A stretch of DNA of 64,000 nucleotides from Thermogemmatispora onikobensis (GTDB taxonomy: Bacteria; Chloroflexota; Ktedonobacteria; Ktedonobacterales; Ktedonobacteraceae), in assembly GCF_001748285.1 (NCBI RefSeq), contig NZ_BDGT01000035.1, positions 1 to 64,000 of the forward strand, read 5' to 3'. Positions 43,413-52,022 of the stretch are shown here, one piece after another (positions within the stretch are counted from its first letter, which is position 1; each line of letters opens with the position of its first letter). Position numbers and translations under genes: made by a program. The notes under the pieces are model-generated. The model saw only the letters and a list, made by a program, of their open reading frames with translations. It ran no database searches and was not told where the DNA came from.

Positions 43413-44651
43413 TCAGATGCCCATGATGCGATAGACGTAGTTCTGGGTTTCGGCTGGCATGCAACTCAGCCAGGCGCCGCCGCAGGAGTTGAGGGCGTTT
43501 TGCAGGTTGCCGGAGCCGGCGTTATAGGCGGCCAGGGCTTTAGCGTAGTCACCACCGTAGCTACGGGCATAGCTGGCCATCAGGCGGGCGGCTCCACGCA
43601 GGGCCTCAACTGGATTCCAGGGATCAATGCCCAGGCCCGCGGCAGTACTGGGCAGAAACTGAGCGATGCCCACAGCGCCCGCGGGTGAAACCGCATAGGG
43701 GTTGAAGCCGCTCTCAGTATTGATCTGGCGCACGAAGTAGACAGGCGAGATACCGGCGTCGAGAGCTGCCTGCTGGGCGATGAGGACATAGGGACTGTTA
43801 GGGATGGTCATAAAGGGCAGATTGGGCGGGTTGAAGTTGAGGAGGGGGGTGCCCCCGCCCCCGCCATTATTGGCATCCGTTGGCTGCTGGTGGGCGGCAA
43901 TCTGCCAGGCCGTTTGCTGATTCTGAATCCATTCCCTGATCCCGCCGAGAAGAGGAACGGCGTTGCCACCGGCTAGCGGTGAGAGCGTAAGCATCGTCAC
44001 CAGGATCGCCATGACCAGCACTGTGAGAATAATGCTCTGGCGCTGGCGGACGCTCAACCGCCGCGGATTCGCCGGCTCCTGCGCCGGCTGGCGGGGCCGC
44101 TCGGCAGGGATGACTACCATACGCCGTGGCTGCTCCAGTGTCGCCTGCAGAGTGGCAAACAGGTCGACCAGATTGCCTGTGGTTTGGGGCTGACGCGGTA
44201 GCTCTGCAAGCTGATCGGTCGTTCCCGAGCCTTCCGCCAGGGCCGCCGTTGACAGCGGCTGGGGGAGCGAGACGGGCAGGGGAGCTGGCGGCACTGCTGG
44301 CTCAGGCTCTGGGCCTGGAGCAATAGCCAGGTATTGATCAGTGGTCGGCGTCAGCTGCCTCCGCAGTGGCTCCGTCGTGAAAGGAGCGGTGGCACCGGAA
44401 GTACCAGGCTGCTCATGGGAGGGCAGGCGACTGGATACGGTGGAGAGCGGGCCGGTCGCCGGCCAGGAAAATGGCCCAAAAGGAGCAAACTGATGATGGA
44501 CCTGCTCACCGGGCCTGGCCGTGGTCTGTGGTCGTGAAGAGGCCTCTACTCCTGAAGCTGAACCGGCTAAGTGCACTCCTTGTGCCTGCTCGCCCGCCGA
44601 TTCAGGCCCTCCGACACCCTGAAACGGCGGGAACGGGCGAAACTGCGGCAT
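43413..44651 (-). CDS. Membrane-anchored lytic transglycosylase (SLT domain)
   Basis: 412 residues. Residues 1-200 are a disordered Pro/Gln/Thr-rich cytoplasmic part, followed by one membrane helix (IILTVLVMAILVTMLTLSPL, about 213-232) and an exterior C-terminal SLT/goose-lysozyme-like domain: YFVRQINTESGFNPYAVSPA with the catalytic Glu, GAVGIAQFLPSTAAGLGID, and AKALAAYNAGSGNLQNAL. It cleaves peptidoglycan between MurNAc and GlcNAc. The long disordered head parallels the LCP protein at 15743, suggesting a shared way of attaching wall enzymes inside. A role in wall growth or in passage of envelope machines is possible. Confidence 0.9.
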   Translation of the reverse strand: MPQFRPFPPFQGVGGPESAGEQAQGVHLAGSASGVEASSRPQTTARPGEQVHHQFAPFGPFSWPATGPLSTVSSRLPSHEQPGTSGATAPFTTEPLRRQLTPTTDQYLAIAPGPEPEPAVPPAPLPVSLPQPLSTAALAEGSGTTDQLAELPRQPQTTGNLVDLFATLQATLEQPRRMVVIPAERPRQPAQEPANPRRLSVRQRQSIILTVLVMAILVTMLTLSPLAGGNAVPLLGGIREWIQNQQTAWQIAAHQQPTDANNGGGGGTPLLNFNPPNLPFMTIPNSPYVLIAQQAALDAGISPVYFVRQINTESGFNPYAVSPAGAVGIAQFLPSTAAGLGIDPWNPVEALRGAARLMASYARSYGGDYAKALAAYNAGSGNLQNALNSCGGAWLSCMPAETQNYVYRIMGI

Positions 44652-44865
44652 ATTTGATCAACCTCGCTGCTCTGCTGACGTTTTACCTGGTTGTGAGTCT
44701 ACCTGCATAGACCAATGTGTGTCAATTTAGCCAGGCGCAGGAGCAGCGCAAATTAGTACCAAACTCCCAAACACCGGCCCCAGTCTTAACCCGGACACTC
44801 GATCTGATTCAAATGCCGCTAATAACTCTGATATGATCTGTCGACCAGGAAGGATTGCGGTCAGC

Positions 44866-45861
44866 TTAACTGGCTGACAGCCGGGCACCCGCCTCGCTGG
44901 CGCTGGGGCCCAGCAGCTCGCTGGCTTGCCAGGCGCTGAGGCTCGTACGCAACGCTGCGAGGATAGCCTGCTGAGTCGGGGTGGTCGCCTGGGGTGCAGT
45001 ACCTGGCTGCTGGCTGGAGAAGCCCAGGTAGAGCAGAGTGCGTGCCAGGCTGAGGGCTTCGTAGTAGTTGGCACTGGCCAGGGCCTCTAAGAGCACAGGC
45101 AGGGCGAATTGCAGGCGCCGGCGCGGCAGCAGACGCAGCAGCGCGCTGCTGTCAGCGACGACGCTGTTGCGCGCCCACGGCAGGGCATCGTAGTCGTCGG
45201 CAACGGCCTGGGGACTGGCAATCGCCCGGACAAGCAGGCGGACGGCTCGCTGGGGAGCCTCGGCGCGCAGCCGGCGCGTTAAAGCGCTGGCGGCCCCCAG
45301 ACGAACGATGGGCGCCTCGTGGGCCTTGAGCAGAGCCAGCAAGCGAGCGCGCACGATCGGCTGATCGCCGGCGAGCTGGGCCAGGGCCAAGGCCAGCGCC
45401 GCTCGTAGACGAGCCTCCTTTTCCTCCTCCAGGCGGCGCAGCAGGATGGGCTGCAGTTGTCTCTCCTCCTCGGGAAGCCAGGAAATCAGATAGAGGCTAT
45501 GCAGGCGCAGCTGCGGCTCGCTGGCCTCCACCAGCTCCAGATAAAGGGGCAGGCCCCTTAACAAAAGGCTGCGCAGGCTCTCTGGCTCGCTGGTCGCAGC
45601 GCTTGACGTGGCTGGCCAGTCGCGCGCCAGCTCGGCCAGCAGGAGCACGAGCGCGGCCCGCTCAGGCAGCTCCGGCTGACGCAGCAAGCTCAGCAAGGCT
45701 GTTACGATGGTGGCCCTGTCTTCTTCCGACCAATCGCTCTTAAAAAGCCGATAGAGGGTGGCACTACGATGCGGCAGGTCGTCCCGGGTCAGTTGCTGAA
45801 CCAGGGAAAGTGGCGCAGAGCATGCCCCGGCTTCTGTTGGTATTGTCTTCTCGCTCTTCAT
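44866..45861 (-). CDS. HEAT-repeat protein
   Basis: 331 residues. The start is placed at the ATG at 45861; an in-frame ATG 26 codons upstream has no better ribosome site. The chain is almost wholly alpha-helical with repeated Leu/Ala/Arg pairs (RATIVTALLSLLRQPELPER; LALALAQLAGDQPIVRARLL; VRLGAASALTRRLR), typical of HEAT/PBS-lyase-like scaffold repeats. No catalytic motif is visible. Such proteins bind partners; which one is unknown. It is on the same strand as the transglycosylase, 214 bases upstream of it. Confidence 0.7.
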   Translation of the reverse strand: MKSEKTIPTEAGACSAPLSLVQQLTRDDLPHRSATLYRLFKSDWSEEDRATIVTALLSLLRQPELPERAALVLLLAELARDWPATSSAATSEPESLRSLLLRGLPLYLELVEASEPQLRLHSLYLISWLPEEERQLQPILLRRLEEEKEARLRAALALALAQLAGDQPIVRARLLALLKAHEAPIVRLGAASALTRRLRAEAPQRAVRLLVRAIASPQAVADDYDALPWARNSVVADSSALLRLLPRRRLQFALPVLLEALASANYYEALSLARTLLYLGFSSQQPGTAPQATTPTQQAILAALRTSLSAWQASELLGPSASEAGARLSAS

Positions 45862-46095
45862 GGTGGACTCAGGCTTTCGCACGACGTGCGCTGGAACGGC
45901 AGTGAAGCCGCCTGCTCCTGCCAGTGGCTGGCAGCGCACGCAGGCCGCTGTACTCGAACATATTTTCAGGGTCTTTCTCTCTATTTCTCACCCGGCCCGG
46001 AGAAAACGGAAGAGGAAAAAAGGGCGAGACAGCTTCAAAAGGTGTAGCATTGCTAATAAGGTGAGAAAGTGTCAATGGGCGAGCAATCGAATCGG

Positions 46096-46668
46096 TCACT
46101 CCAGGTCGATGATAAAGGCTGAGGTCAGCGTTGGCTGGACGATTAATTGACGATAGATCTCTCCCATGCGCTCCGGAGAGTACGGCATATCGTGTTCGAT
46201 CCACCACTGGATGAGGGCAATAGAGGAAGCAACCAGATGGTGGGCAGCAATTTCTGCCGGCACCGGGCTATCTGGACGCGGCTTGTTCTGGCGCAGGACA
46301 TTTTCGCTGCCGCGCTGAATGACGTGCTGGACCAGCGAGGCCGGTCCACGGCTGCCCAACAGAACCCGCACTACTGCGCTGTGGTCCGCAACATAGCGAA
46401 AGATGAACTGACCGACCGTCGCTGGATCGCGGCCCGGCTGCTGCCCGAGCAGAAGCTCCAATAGCTCGTTGATGACCACATCGGCTACATCGCGTAATAG
46501 CTCATCTTTATCGCGGTAATGACGGAAAAAGGTAGCGTAGCCGATATCTGCGCGCTCGGTGATATCACGAATGGTGACGGCATCGTAGCCTTTCTCGGCA
46601 ATCAAGGCCAGCAGTGCCTGTGCCAGCAAGTTCTGCGTGCGCTTCACGCGCCGATCCCGGACGTGCAT
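46096..46668 (-). CDS. TetR family transcription regulator
   Basis: 190 residues. The N-terminal HTH is clear: KRTQNLLAQALLALIAEKGY, TIRDITERADIGYATFFRHY. The C-terminal ligand-binding and dimer domain is helical and not specific. It is divergent from the cytochrome P450 gene, the classic layout of a local repressor. Palindromes overlie both the regulator's own -10 and the P450 -10, so it may control itself and the P450. The ligand is unknown. Confidence 0.92.
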   Translation of the reverse strand: MHVRDRRVKRTQNLLAQALLALIAEKGYDAVTIRDITERADIGYATFFRHYRDKDELLRDVADVVINELLELLLGQQPGRDPATVGQFIFRYVADHSAVVRVLLGSRGPASLVQHVIQRGSENVLRQNKPRPDSPVPAEIAAHHLVASSIALIQWWIEHDMPYSPERMGEIYRQLIVQPTLTSAFIIDLE

Positions 46669-46749
46669 GGCTCGGATGTGCGCCTCCCCCAGTAAAAAGA
46701 GCTGCTCGCCGCGCCGCTATCGGCAAACGGCAGAGCTTTTCCGCTGTAC

Positions 46750-46766
46750 CGTGCTATTATAGCACG
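46750..46766. promoter_or_regulatory. Palindrome over the TetR gene -10
   Basis: CGTGCTATTATAGCACG is a perfect 7+3+7 inverted repeat. On the minus strand it contains TGCTATAAT, an extended -10 for the TetR gene (-10 at 46756-46761). An operator overlapping the promoter would allow autoregulation. Confidence 0.6.
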
Positions 46767-46831
46767 TCCGGCTAGAAGGCGCGCGCCCGGCTCTCACCGG
46801 CGAGCCTGCCCGCCGCTCCCCTCGCCAAGAT

Positions 46832-46865
46832 TTGATATCACAAATATATTATGATATACTATATC
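46832..46865 (+). promoter_or_regulatory. P450 promoter with overlapping palindrome
   Basis: TTGATA at 46832-46837 and TATACT at 46855-46860, spacer 17, with TGA before the -10. The perfect palindrome GATATACTATATC (46853-46865) covers the -10 element. Start near 46867, leader about 70 bases. Confidence 0.65.
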
Positions 46866-46937
46866 TCATAAAGGATGAAAGCCAAGAGGGTCCAGCCTGA
46901 AGAAGGGAGGACCCAGAGATGAGGGGAGAGACCAGCA

Positions 46938-48263
46938 ATGGAGAGCAGGATCGTAGCGCCTGCCCGAGGGCCGGAGCCAGCCGAGGAAAGCGGGCGGCGG
47001 CTCTGGGGAGGGGAGCAAAAGACGGCCCGTTGTTTAGAGCGAGCGGAGCCAGCGATCGAGCCTGACCAGGCGGGAGTCTGGCATGTCCGGGCCTTCAAAG
47101 AGGCCCGGGCCATCCTGCGCAGCAGTGCTGTGCGTCAGGCTGGTTTTAAAGCTGAAGTGCTGGCGCTGCTGCCCCGTCTCATGCGTCTGCCGCTGCTCTA
47201 CAGCGACGGCCAGGAGCACCAGCAGCAGCGGCGGCAGACGGCTCGTTTTTTCGCGCCGCGCGTAGTCAACGAGCAATATCGGAAGCTCATGGAGGCCGTG
47301 AGTGAGCAATTGATTGAGAAGCTGCTGCGGAGGAGGAGGATTGACCTGAGCCGGCTCACGCTGGAGATGGCCGTGCGTGTTGCCGCCGAAGTAGTAGGGC
47401 TGACCGACAGTTGGCTGCCGGGCATGGCGCGCCGACTGGAAGCTTTCTTCCGCTATCCCATTCAGCGCCTCAGTCCTGACCCGCGGACCTGGCTCAATTT
47501 TCTGGGCCTGCAGTGGGCCATTCTGCGCTTCTACTGGCTAGACGTACGTCCGGCGATTCGGGTGCGGCGCCGGCAGCCGCGCCAGGACGTCATCTCTCAT
47601 CTGTTGGCCCAGGGCTATAGCGCGCGCGAGATTCTCACCGAATGTGTCACCTATGGTGCTGCCGGCATGATCACCACGCGCGAATTCATCGGCGTTGCAG
47701 CCTGGCATCTGCTAGAGCAGCCAGCTCTGCGCCAACGCTTTCTACAGGCTCCAGAGGAGGAGCGCCTCGCCCTGCTGGAGGAGGTGCTTCGCCTGGAGCC
47801 GGTAGTGGGTCACCTCTATCGTCGCACCAGCCAGGAGCTGATCCTTGCCGGGGCCGGCGAGGATCAGCTGCGCATTCCGGCGGGGGCCATCATCGACCTG
47901 CACATCTATGCCATCAACGCCGACGAGCGGGTCGTAGGAGAGCAAGCGCGGCGGCTCTGTCCGGGGAGGACCTTGCACGAAGAGCGCGTTCCGTCCTCGC
48001 TGATGGGCTTTGGCGATGGCGCGCACCGCTGTCCTGGGGCGCCCATCGCCATGCAGGAAAGCGACATCTTTCTGCGGCGTCTGCTGGCGCTACCGGGACT
48101 GCGCCTTGAGCGTTCGCCGCGGCTGCGCTGGAACAAGCTCATCTGTGGCTACGAGCTGCGCGACCTCATTGTGTCGCTAGACGAGAGCGGCTCCCGGCCT
48201 CATGCGGCAGGCCCAGCGCTGGGGGTAGCCAGTCCGACCGCTGCTGCTCTCGGGGAGCCTTAA
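46938..48263 (+). CDS. Cytochrome P450
   Basis: 441 residues, soluble bacterial class. Motifs: I-helix TYGAAGMITTREFIGVA near residue 238, ExxR in LEEVLRLEPVVGHLYRRT, and the haem-binding loop FGDGAHRCPGAPIA with the axial Cys near 364. The I-helix normally has an acidic residue before the Thr (AGxD/ETT); here it is Ile, which would change proton delivery and may mean an unusual reaction or a peroxide shunt. No ferredoxin or reductase gene is adjacent. The substrate is unknown. It ends 4 bases inside the converging GH57 gene. Confidence 0.92.
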   Translation: MESRIVAPARGPEPAEESGRRLWGGEQKTARCLERAEPAIEPDQAGVWHVRAFKEARAILRSSAVRQAGFKAEVLALLPRLMRLPLLYSDGQEHQQQRRQTARFFAPRVVNEQYRKLMEAVSEQLIEKLLRRRRIDLSRLTLEMAVRVAAEVVGLTDSWLPGMARRLEAFFRYPIQRLSPDPRTWLNFLGLQWAILRFYWLDVRPAIRVRRRQPRQDVISHLLAQGYSAREILTECVTYGAAGMITTREFIGVAAWHLLEQPALRQRFLQAPEEERLALLEEVLRLEPVVGHLYRRTSQELILAGAGEDQLRIPAGAIIDLHIYAINADERVVGEQARRLCPGRTLHEERVPSSLMGFGDGAHRCPGAPIAMQESDIFLRRLLALPGLRLERSPRLRWNKLICGYELRDLIVSLDESGSRPHAAGPALGVASPTAAALGEP

Positions 48264-49723
48264 GCCTTCTGCAGCACGTAGCCAGCCTCCAGCAAGGCTC
48301 TTCCCTGCTCCTGGCCCGGCGCGCCAGCGGGACGTGTGCGCGTGCTGCGTGCGGTGCTGGCCCGGGCCAGGCGGGCGCGCAGGCGCTCCTGGCGGGCCAC
48401 CGTCGTCGGCAAATACGGCTCCATCGCCCGGATCGCATTCAGATAGACCTGCTGCTGCTCGCGAATCACGCCGTCTGGTCCCAGCTCCCACCACTCGCGC
48501 GGCGTAAAGTAGGCCGAGACCTCCGCCTCGGGGCCGCTGCGTCCGAACCACTGGATCAGGTGCAGATTATCGGACTGGGCCAGCCAGATAGCCAGATCGA
48601 GCAGCTCCGGATTCTCCGTCAGGCGCGCCATGCCATAGACCTGGCCCATGAGCTGAAAGATCGTCTGCTGGGCGCTATTGCCCAGGAAAAACTCCATGCC
48701 GCCGCTACCGGCCCAGGTGGTCGGATAGACGGGCAAGGGCAGGTGATAGGCGCGCTGCTGGAAGCGGGAAATCAGCTCGCTGGGCGTGCGTGTTTGCACA
48801 CCACGGCGAGCCAGCTCAGCGGGCAGGGCGCGCATGAACTCGAAGATACCGCTATCGACGCGGTGGTGTTCACCGAAGGTCTCATAGTCCCAGCCGAGCA
48901 GCAAGAAATCACCCCAGGTATGGGCGATCCAGTCGGCGTAGCGATCGGCGTAGAGCGGGTAGCCCGACCACGAGCGATTAGAGAAGCGATAGCCCACATC
49001 GTCGCTCAGGTCGAGGTGACGCGCCAGCAGATAGGGGCCGCGTTCGCGATCGCCGACGACAGCGTTGCGGCTGCGGTGATTGCCGCTGCTGCGTCGGCCT
49101 GGGGTCGTAGGAGGACGGTAGGTCTGCGGTGGTAGCGCGTAGGGCTGCTCCTCGGTGTAGTGGTAGAGGTGGGTACTCTCGCGCCAGCCCAGCACCCAGG
49201 GGCGGCCATCCATCAGTGCCCCCCGGAAGCCGGCCAGATCCAGCGCATGATAAATCGTCACCGACATGCACATCTCGGTCGTGTCGGTCACCTGGGGGCG
49301 CTTCCCAAAGATGCGCTCGATCTCCTCAGCCATCCATTGCATGCGAGCAATAAAAGCCGGCAGATCGAGCAAGAACAGAAAGCTGTGGTACGGTTCCACG
49401 CCGATAATTTCCACGTTCTCATGCGCTACCAGCTCGCGGAAGAGGTCCAGCAGGGCGGGGTCCCAGGCCTCGGCCTGGCGCAGGAACGAGAGCGAGAAGC
49501 CGATCGAGAGATGGAGGCCCTGGCGCACCAGGTCCAGGAACATGCGCGTTGCCGGGTAGTAACAATAGGTAGCCACCTTACGAAAGTAGCGCTCGTTCAT
49601 CCGCTCGTCGAAGAGGCAGCGCCCTATATCCTCGATCGAGGCGCCCCGCGGAATCGGCTGCGCGGGCAGCTTGAGGCGGCGTGGCTGATGCACCACGGTA
49701 TAAATGGCAAGCTCAGCAACCAT
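48260..49723 (-). CDS. Glycoside hydrolase family 57 protein
   Basis: 487 residues. GH57 enzymes act on alpha-glucans (amylase, branching or glucanotransferase activity). Conserved regions visible: the HQP motif in IYTVVHQPRRLKL, a YHSFLFLLDLPAFIARMQ helix, and LLGWDYETFGEHHR near residue 275 with the acid Asp/Glu cluster. The C-terminal third is helical. The start is 12 bases after the glycosyltransferase stop on the same strand, so the two are one operon for alpha-glucan metabolism. Exact activity cannot be fixed from sequence; the nucleophile region is hard to align by eye. Confidence 0.85.
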   Translation of the reverse strand: MVAELAIYTVVHQPRRLKLPAQPIPRGASIEDIGRCLFDERMNERYFRKVATYCYYPATRMFLDLVRQGLHLSIGFSLSFLRQAEAWDPALLDLFRELVAHENVEIIGVEPYHSFLFLLDLPAFIARMQWMAEEIERIFGKRPQVTDTTEMCMSVTIYHALDLAGFRGALMDGRPWVLGWRESTHLYHYTEEQPYALPPQTYRPPTTPGRRSSGNHRSRNAVVGDRERGPYLLARHLDLSDDVGYRFSNRSWSGYPLYADRYADWIAHTWGDFLLLGWDYETFGEHHRVDSGIFEFMRALPAELARRGVQTRTPSELISRFQQRAYHLPLPVYPTTWAGSGGMEFFLGNSAQQTIFQLMGQVYGMARLTENPELLDLAIWLAQSDNLHLIQWFGRSGPEAEVSAYFTPREWWELGPDGVIREQQQVYLNAIRAMEPYLPTTVARQERLRARLARASTARSTRTRPAGAPGQEQGRALLEAGYVLQKA

Positions 49724-49734
49724 AACCCGAACCC

Positions 49735-51048
49735 CTACTTCAGCACGATGTTCTGTTTTCGTGCCAGAAACTCCAGCTTACTGATGAGGTTTTCAATGAC
49801 CTGATCCCAGAGGAATTGCTCAGCCGTGCGGAAGCCTGCGCAGCGGATGCGCTCCTGCTCTTCGGGATGGCGGCCCAGATGGAGCAGATAGCCGACGATC
49901 TCATCGGGATCATCGGTCTCGGTCACAATAGCGTTCTCGAAGGAGATGGCGTAGTCCTCGCCGGTACAGCCGGTAACGGCGATGCCGCGGGCGGCCATGA
50001 CCTCCAGAGCTACCAGGCCGAAAGGCTCGTGACCGCTGTTGGCGAGGGTAGCGTCGGCGGCGTGGTAGATGCTGCGCACGAACTCCTCGGGCAGGAAGAA
50101 ACGGAGGTTGTAGATGTCGGCGGGGCCGGCATTGGCAACCGCCTCGATGCACTGCTCCAGTGTAGGGCGCTGGGCAATGACATCGCGAATGACCAGCCCG
50201 CGATGATAGGCATGACTGAGCACCTCGGCCCCATGCGGCTCGATGCCGCCACGGACAAAGAGGGTCACGGGGTGGCCACTGTGCTTGAGACGGGCCACGG
50301 CCTCAATGGCCATCATCCAGCGCTTGTCAGGGTCGAAGCGCCCGATCTTGAACAGGAAAAGGCGCCGTGGATCACCCTGGCGGGCGATCTCTCGCAGACG
50401 AGTGGCGATGGCCGGATCGACTGGAGTCAGGTGGCGGGCTGGGATGCCGTTGGGAATCACCAGCGGGTTAACGCCTAGCTCCCACATCTTGTGCTTCATA
50501 TACTTGCTGACCGTGCAGAGGGTGGTCACATAGCTCAGGCGGCCCCAGTTAATACGGTGCAGCGACATCAGACTGTTGAGGTTCCAGAGCATCAGGACGC
50601 GCTGGCGGATGCCAAACCAGTGGAGCAGGTCGGAGATGCGACACATCACCTCGGCAGTATGCCAGTCTTCGCCCATGATCACCACCAGCTTCCCCTCTTC
50701 GACTGCCGGGCGCGCGATTTCCTCGTAGATGTGCTGGGGAACGCTCTCATTATAGTCGTAGAGCTTCTGCTCCTCACCGTCATAAACGCCGTTGGGATAA
50801 TATTTGCTGACCCACTGCGACCAGCGCTTCAGGATCAAGCGACCGTCGACACGGCGCTCCACCGGGGGCTTGTAGGGGTCGCCGATAAAGATGAGATGGG
50901 TGGTGTAGCCCTGGGTGGCCAGAGCCTCGCTCAGCTCGGTGACCCGTGTGCCCAGGCCGCCGGCGGTCGAATAGACGTCTGGCCCCTCAAAGCATAGCAG
51001 CACAAAGAGTGTGTTCTCTGGCGAGATAGCTCCCTCTAGTTCAATCAT
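49735..51048 (-). CDS. Glycogen-synthase-like glycosyltransferase (GT4/GT5)
   Basis: 437 residues from ATG 51048 (AAGGA upstream). GT-B fold: an N-terminal DVYSTAGGLGTRVTELSEAL loop like the KxGGL motif of starch/glycogen synthases, GEDWHTAEVM, TVSKYMKHKMWELGVNPLVI, LFKIGRFDPDKRWMMAIEAV, and EPFGLVALEVMAARGIAVTG with the donor-binding E-x7-E. With the GH57 gene directly downstream, it probably builds an alpha-glucan or a related sugar such as a storage or compatible solute. The acceptor is uncertain. Confidence 0.85.
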   Translation of the reverse strand: MIELEGAISPENTLFVLLCFEGPDVYSTAGGLGTRVTELSEALATQGYTTHLIFIGDPYKPPVERRVDGRLILKRWSQWVSKYYPNGVYDGEEQKLYDYNESVPQHIYEEIARPAVEEGKLVVIMGEDWHTAEVMCRISDLLHWFGIRQRVLMLWNLNSLMSLHRINWGRLSYVTTLCTVSKYMKHKMWELGVNPLVIPNGIPARHLTPVDPAIATRLREIARQGDPRRLFLFKIGRFDPDKRWMMAIEAVARLKHSGHPVTLFVRGGIEPHGAEVLSHAYHRGLVIRDVIAQRPTLEQCIEAVANAGPADIYNLRFFLPEEFVRSIYHAADATLANSGHEPFGLVALEVMAARGIAVTGCTGEDYAISFENAIVTETDDPDEIVGYLLHLGRHPEEQERIRCAGFRTAEQFLWDQVIENLISKLEFLARKQNIVLK

Positions 51049-52022
51049 AGCTGGTCTGTCCTTATTGTATTCTGTTCTAGTGAGAAGAAGGACTGGACTG
51101 GATTGCGCCTTTGGCTTCCCGTCACCTTGCTGAGAGGCTGGCGTGCTGGCCGGCCAGGGCGATATGGGCAGGGCCGACCGCAGGCGGCAGGCGCAGCAAA
51201 GACCAGCGCGGTCAATCAATCGGTCGGTCGGTCGCCTGACGACTGGTGCCACTGGTGCTGCTGCAGCGATAGGTGTTGCTCTCAGTTCCTCTCTACGCTA
51301 AGCGGCCAGCTCCGTTGGCCAGCCGACCTGTGGGCGGTGAGCAGCGCAGCGACTGCCACTGCTGCCGGCCAGGAAACGAGCACGGGAAGCCCGTGACCTT
51401 CCATTGCGATCCCGTGCGTGGTCGGGCGCGATAAGCGGCTTTGCACCGGTACGCCTGGCGCATGTGCACGGCGTGGAGAGACGTGCGCATCCGCTGGCGT
51501 GCATCTCCTATGAATCGTCTATGAGTGGGATGACTGCGGCTGTGTGTCGGCGACACTCCTTCCTTGGGCTGTCGTTGCTGATCCGTCAGAGGGAGAGGCG
51601 AGGCTCTCCTCGGGTTGCACCACTGTCTACCCTGGCTGTGGGCCGCTGGGAAGAGACGGCGTCTTTGCTCACGCTTGCCTTGCGTCTGGCCTAGAAGCGG
51701 GCAGTGCTGGAAACATCGCCTCTGCTCATGTCTAGTATACCATCTCCTCTGCAATAGCAATCGGACAATCCTCTCGCGGCCTGAGCCCTCTCCCCTTGAC
51801 GCTGGCAACGGCTAGAAAAGAACAGCTTTGGCTCTGGCCTGGTGCCGACGTCCTTTGTATATAGAGGCATAGCTCAATCAGCTCTGAATTGTGCTTCACT
51901 TATGATGAAAGACCATTTGTGCTTTTCTTGGAGGAAGTCTACACAGAAGAGCGGACATCCGTCTGTACGTCTTTCTGAGGGGCGATAAACGAGGAGTCGT
52001 CACGGCTTAGGAGAGCGAAGGA
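51049..52022. other. Long divergent intergenic region
   Basis: 974 bases between the glycosyltransferase and a kinase gene. Nothing credible is coded. A minus-strand extended -10 TGGTATACT (51742-51734) would give the glucan operon a leader of about 680 bases; a nearer minus-strand -10 TACAAT (51069-51064) is also possible. A GGTC/AATC tetranucleotide repeat lies at 51210-51234. Confidence 0.4.
51210..51234 (+). repeat. GGTC/AATC tetranucleotide repeat
   Basis: GGTCAATCAATCGGTCGGTC and onward, about six 4-base units, in the upstream region of the glucan operon. Confidence 0.7.

Noticed and set aside
51293-51808. 171-codon minus-strand frame upstream of the glycosyltransferase
   Set aside because: Arg/Gln-rich translation without a recognisable fold or ribosome site; it is more likely leader or spacer sequence.
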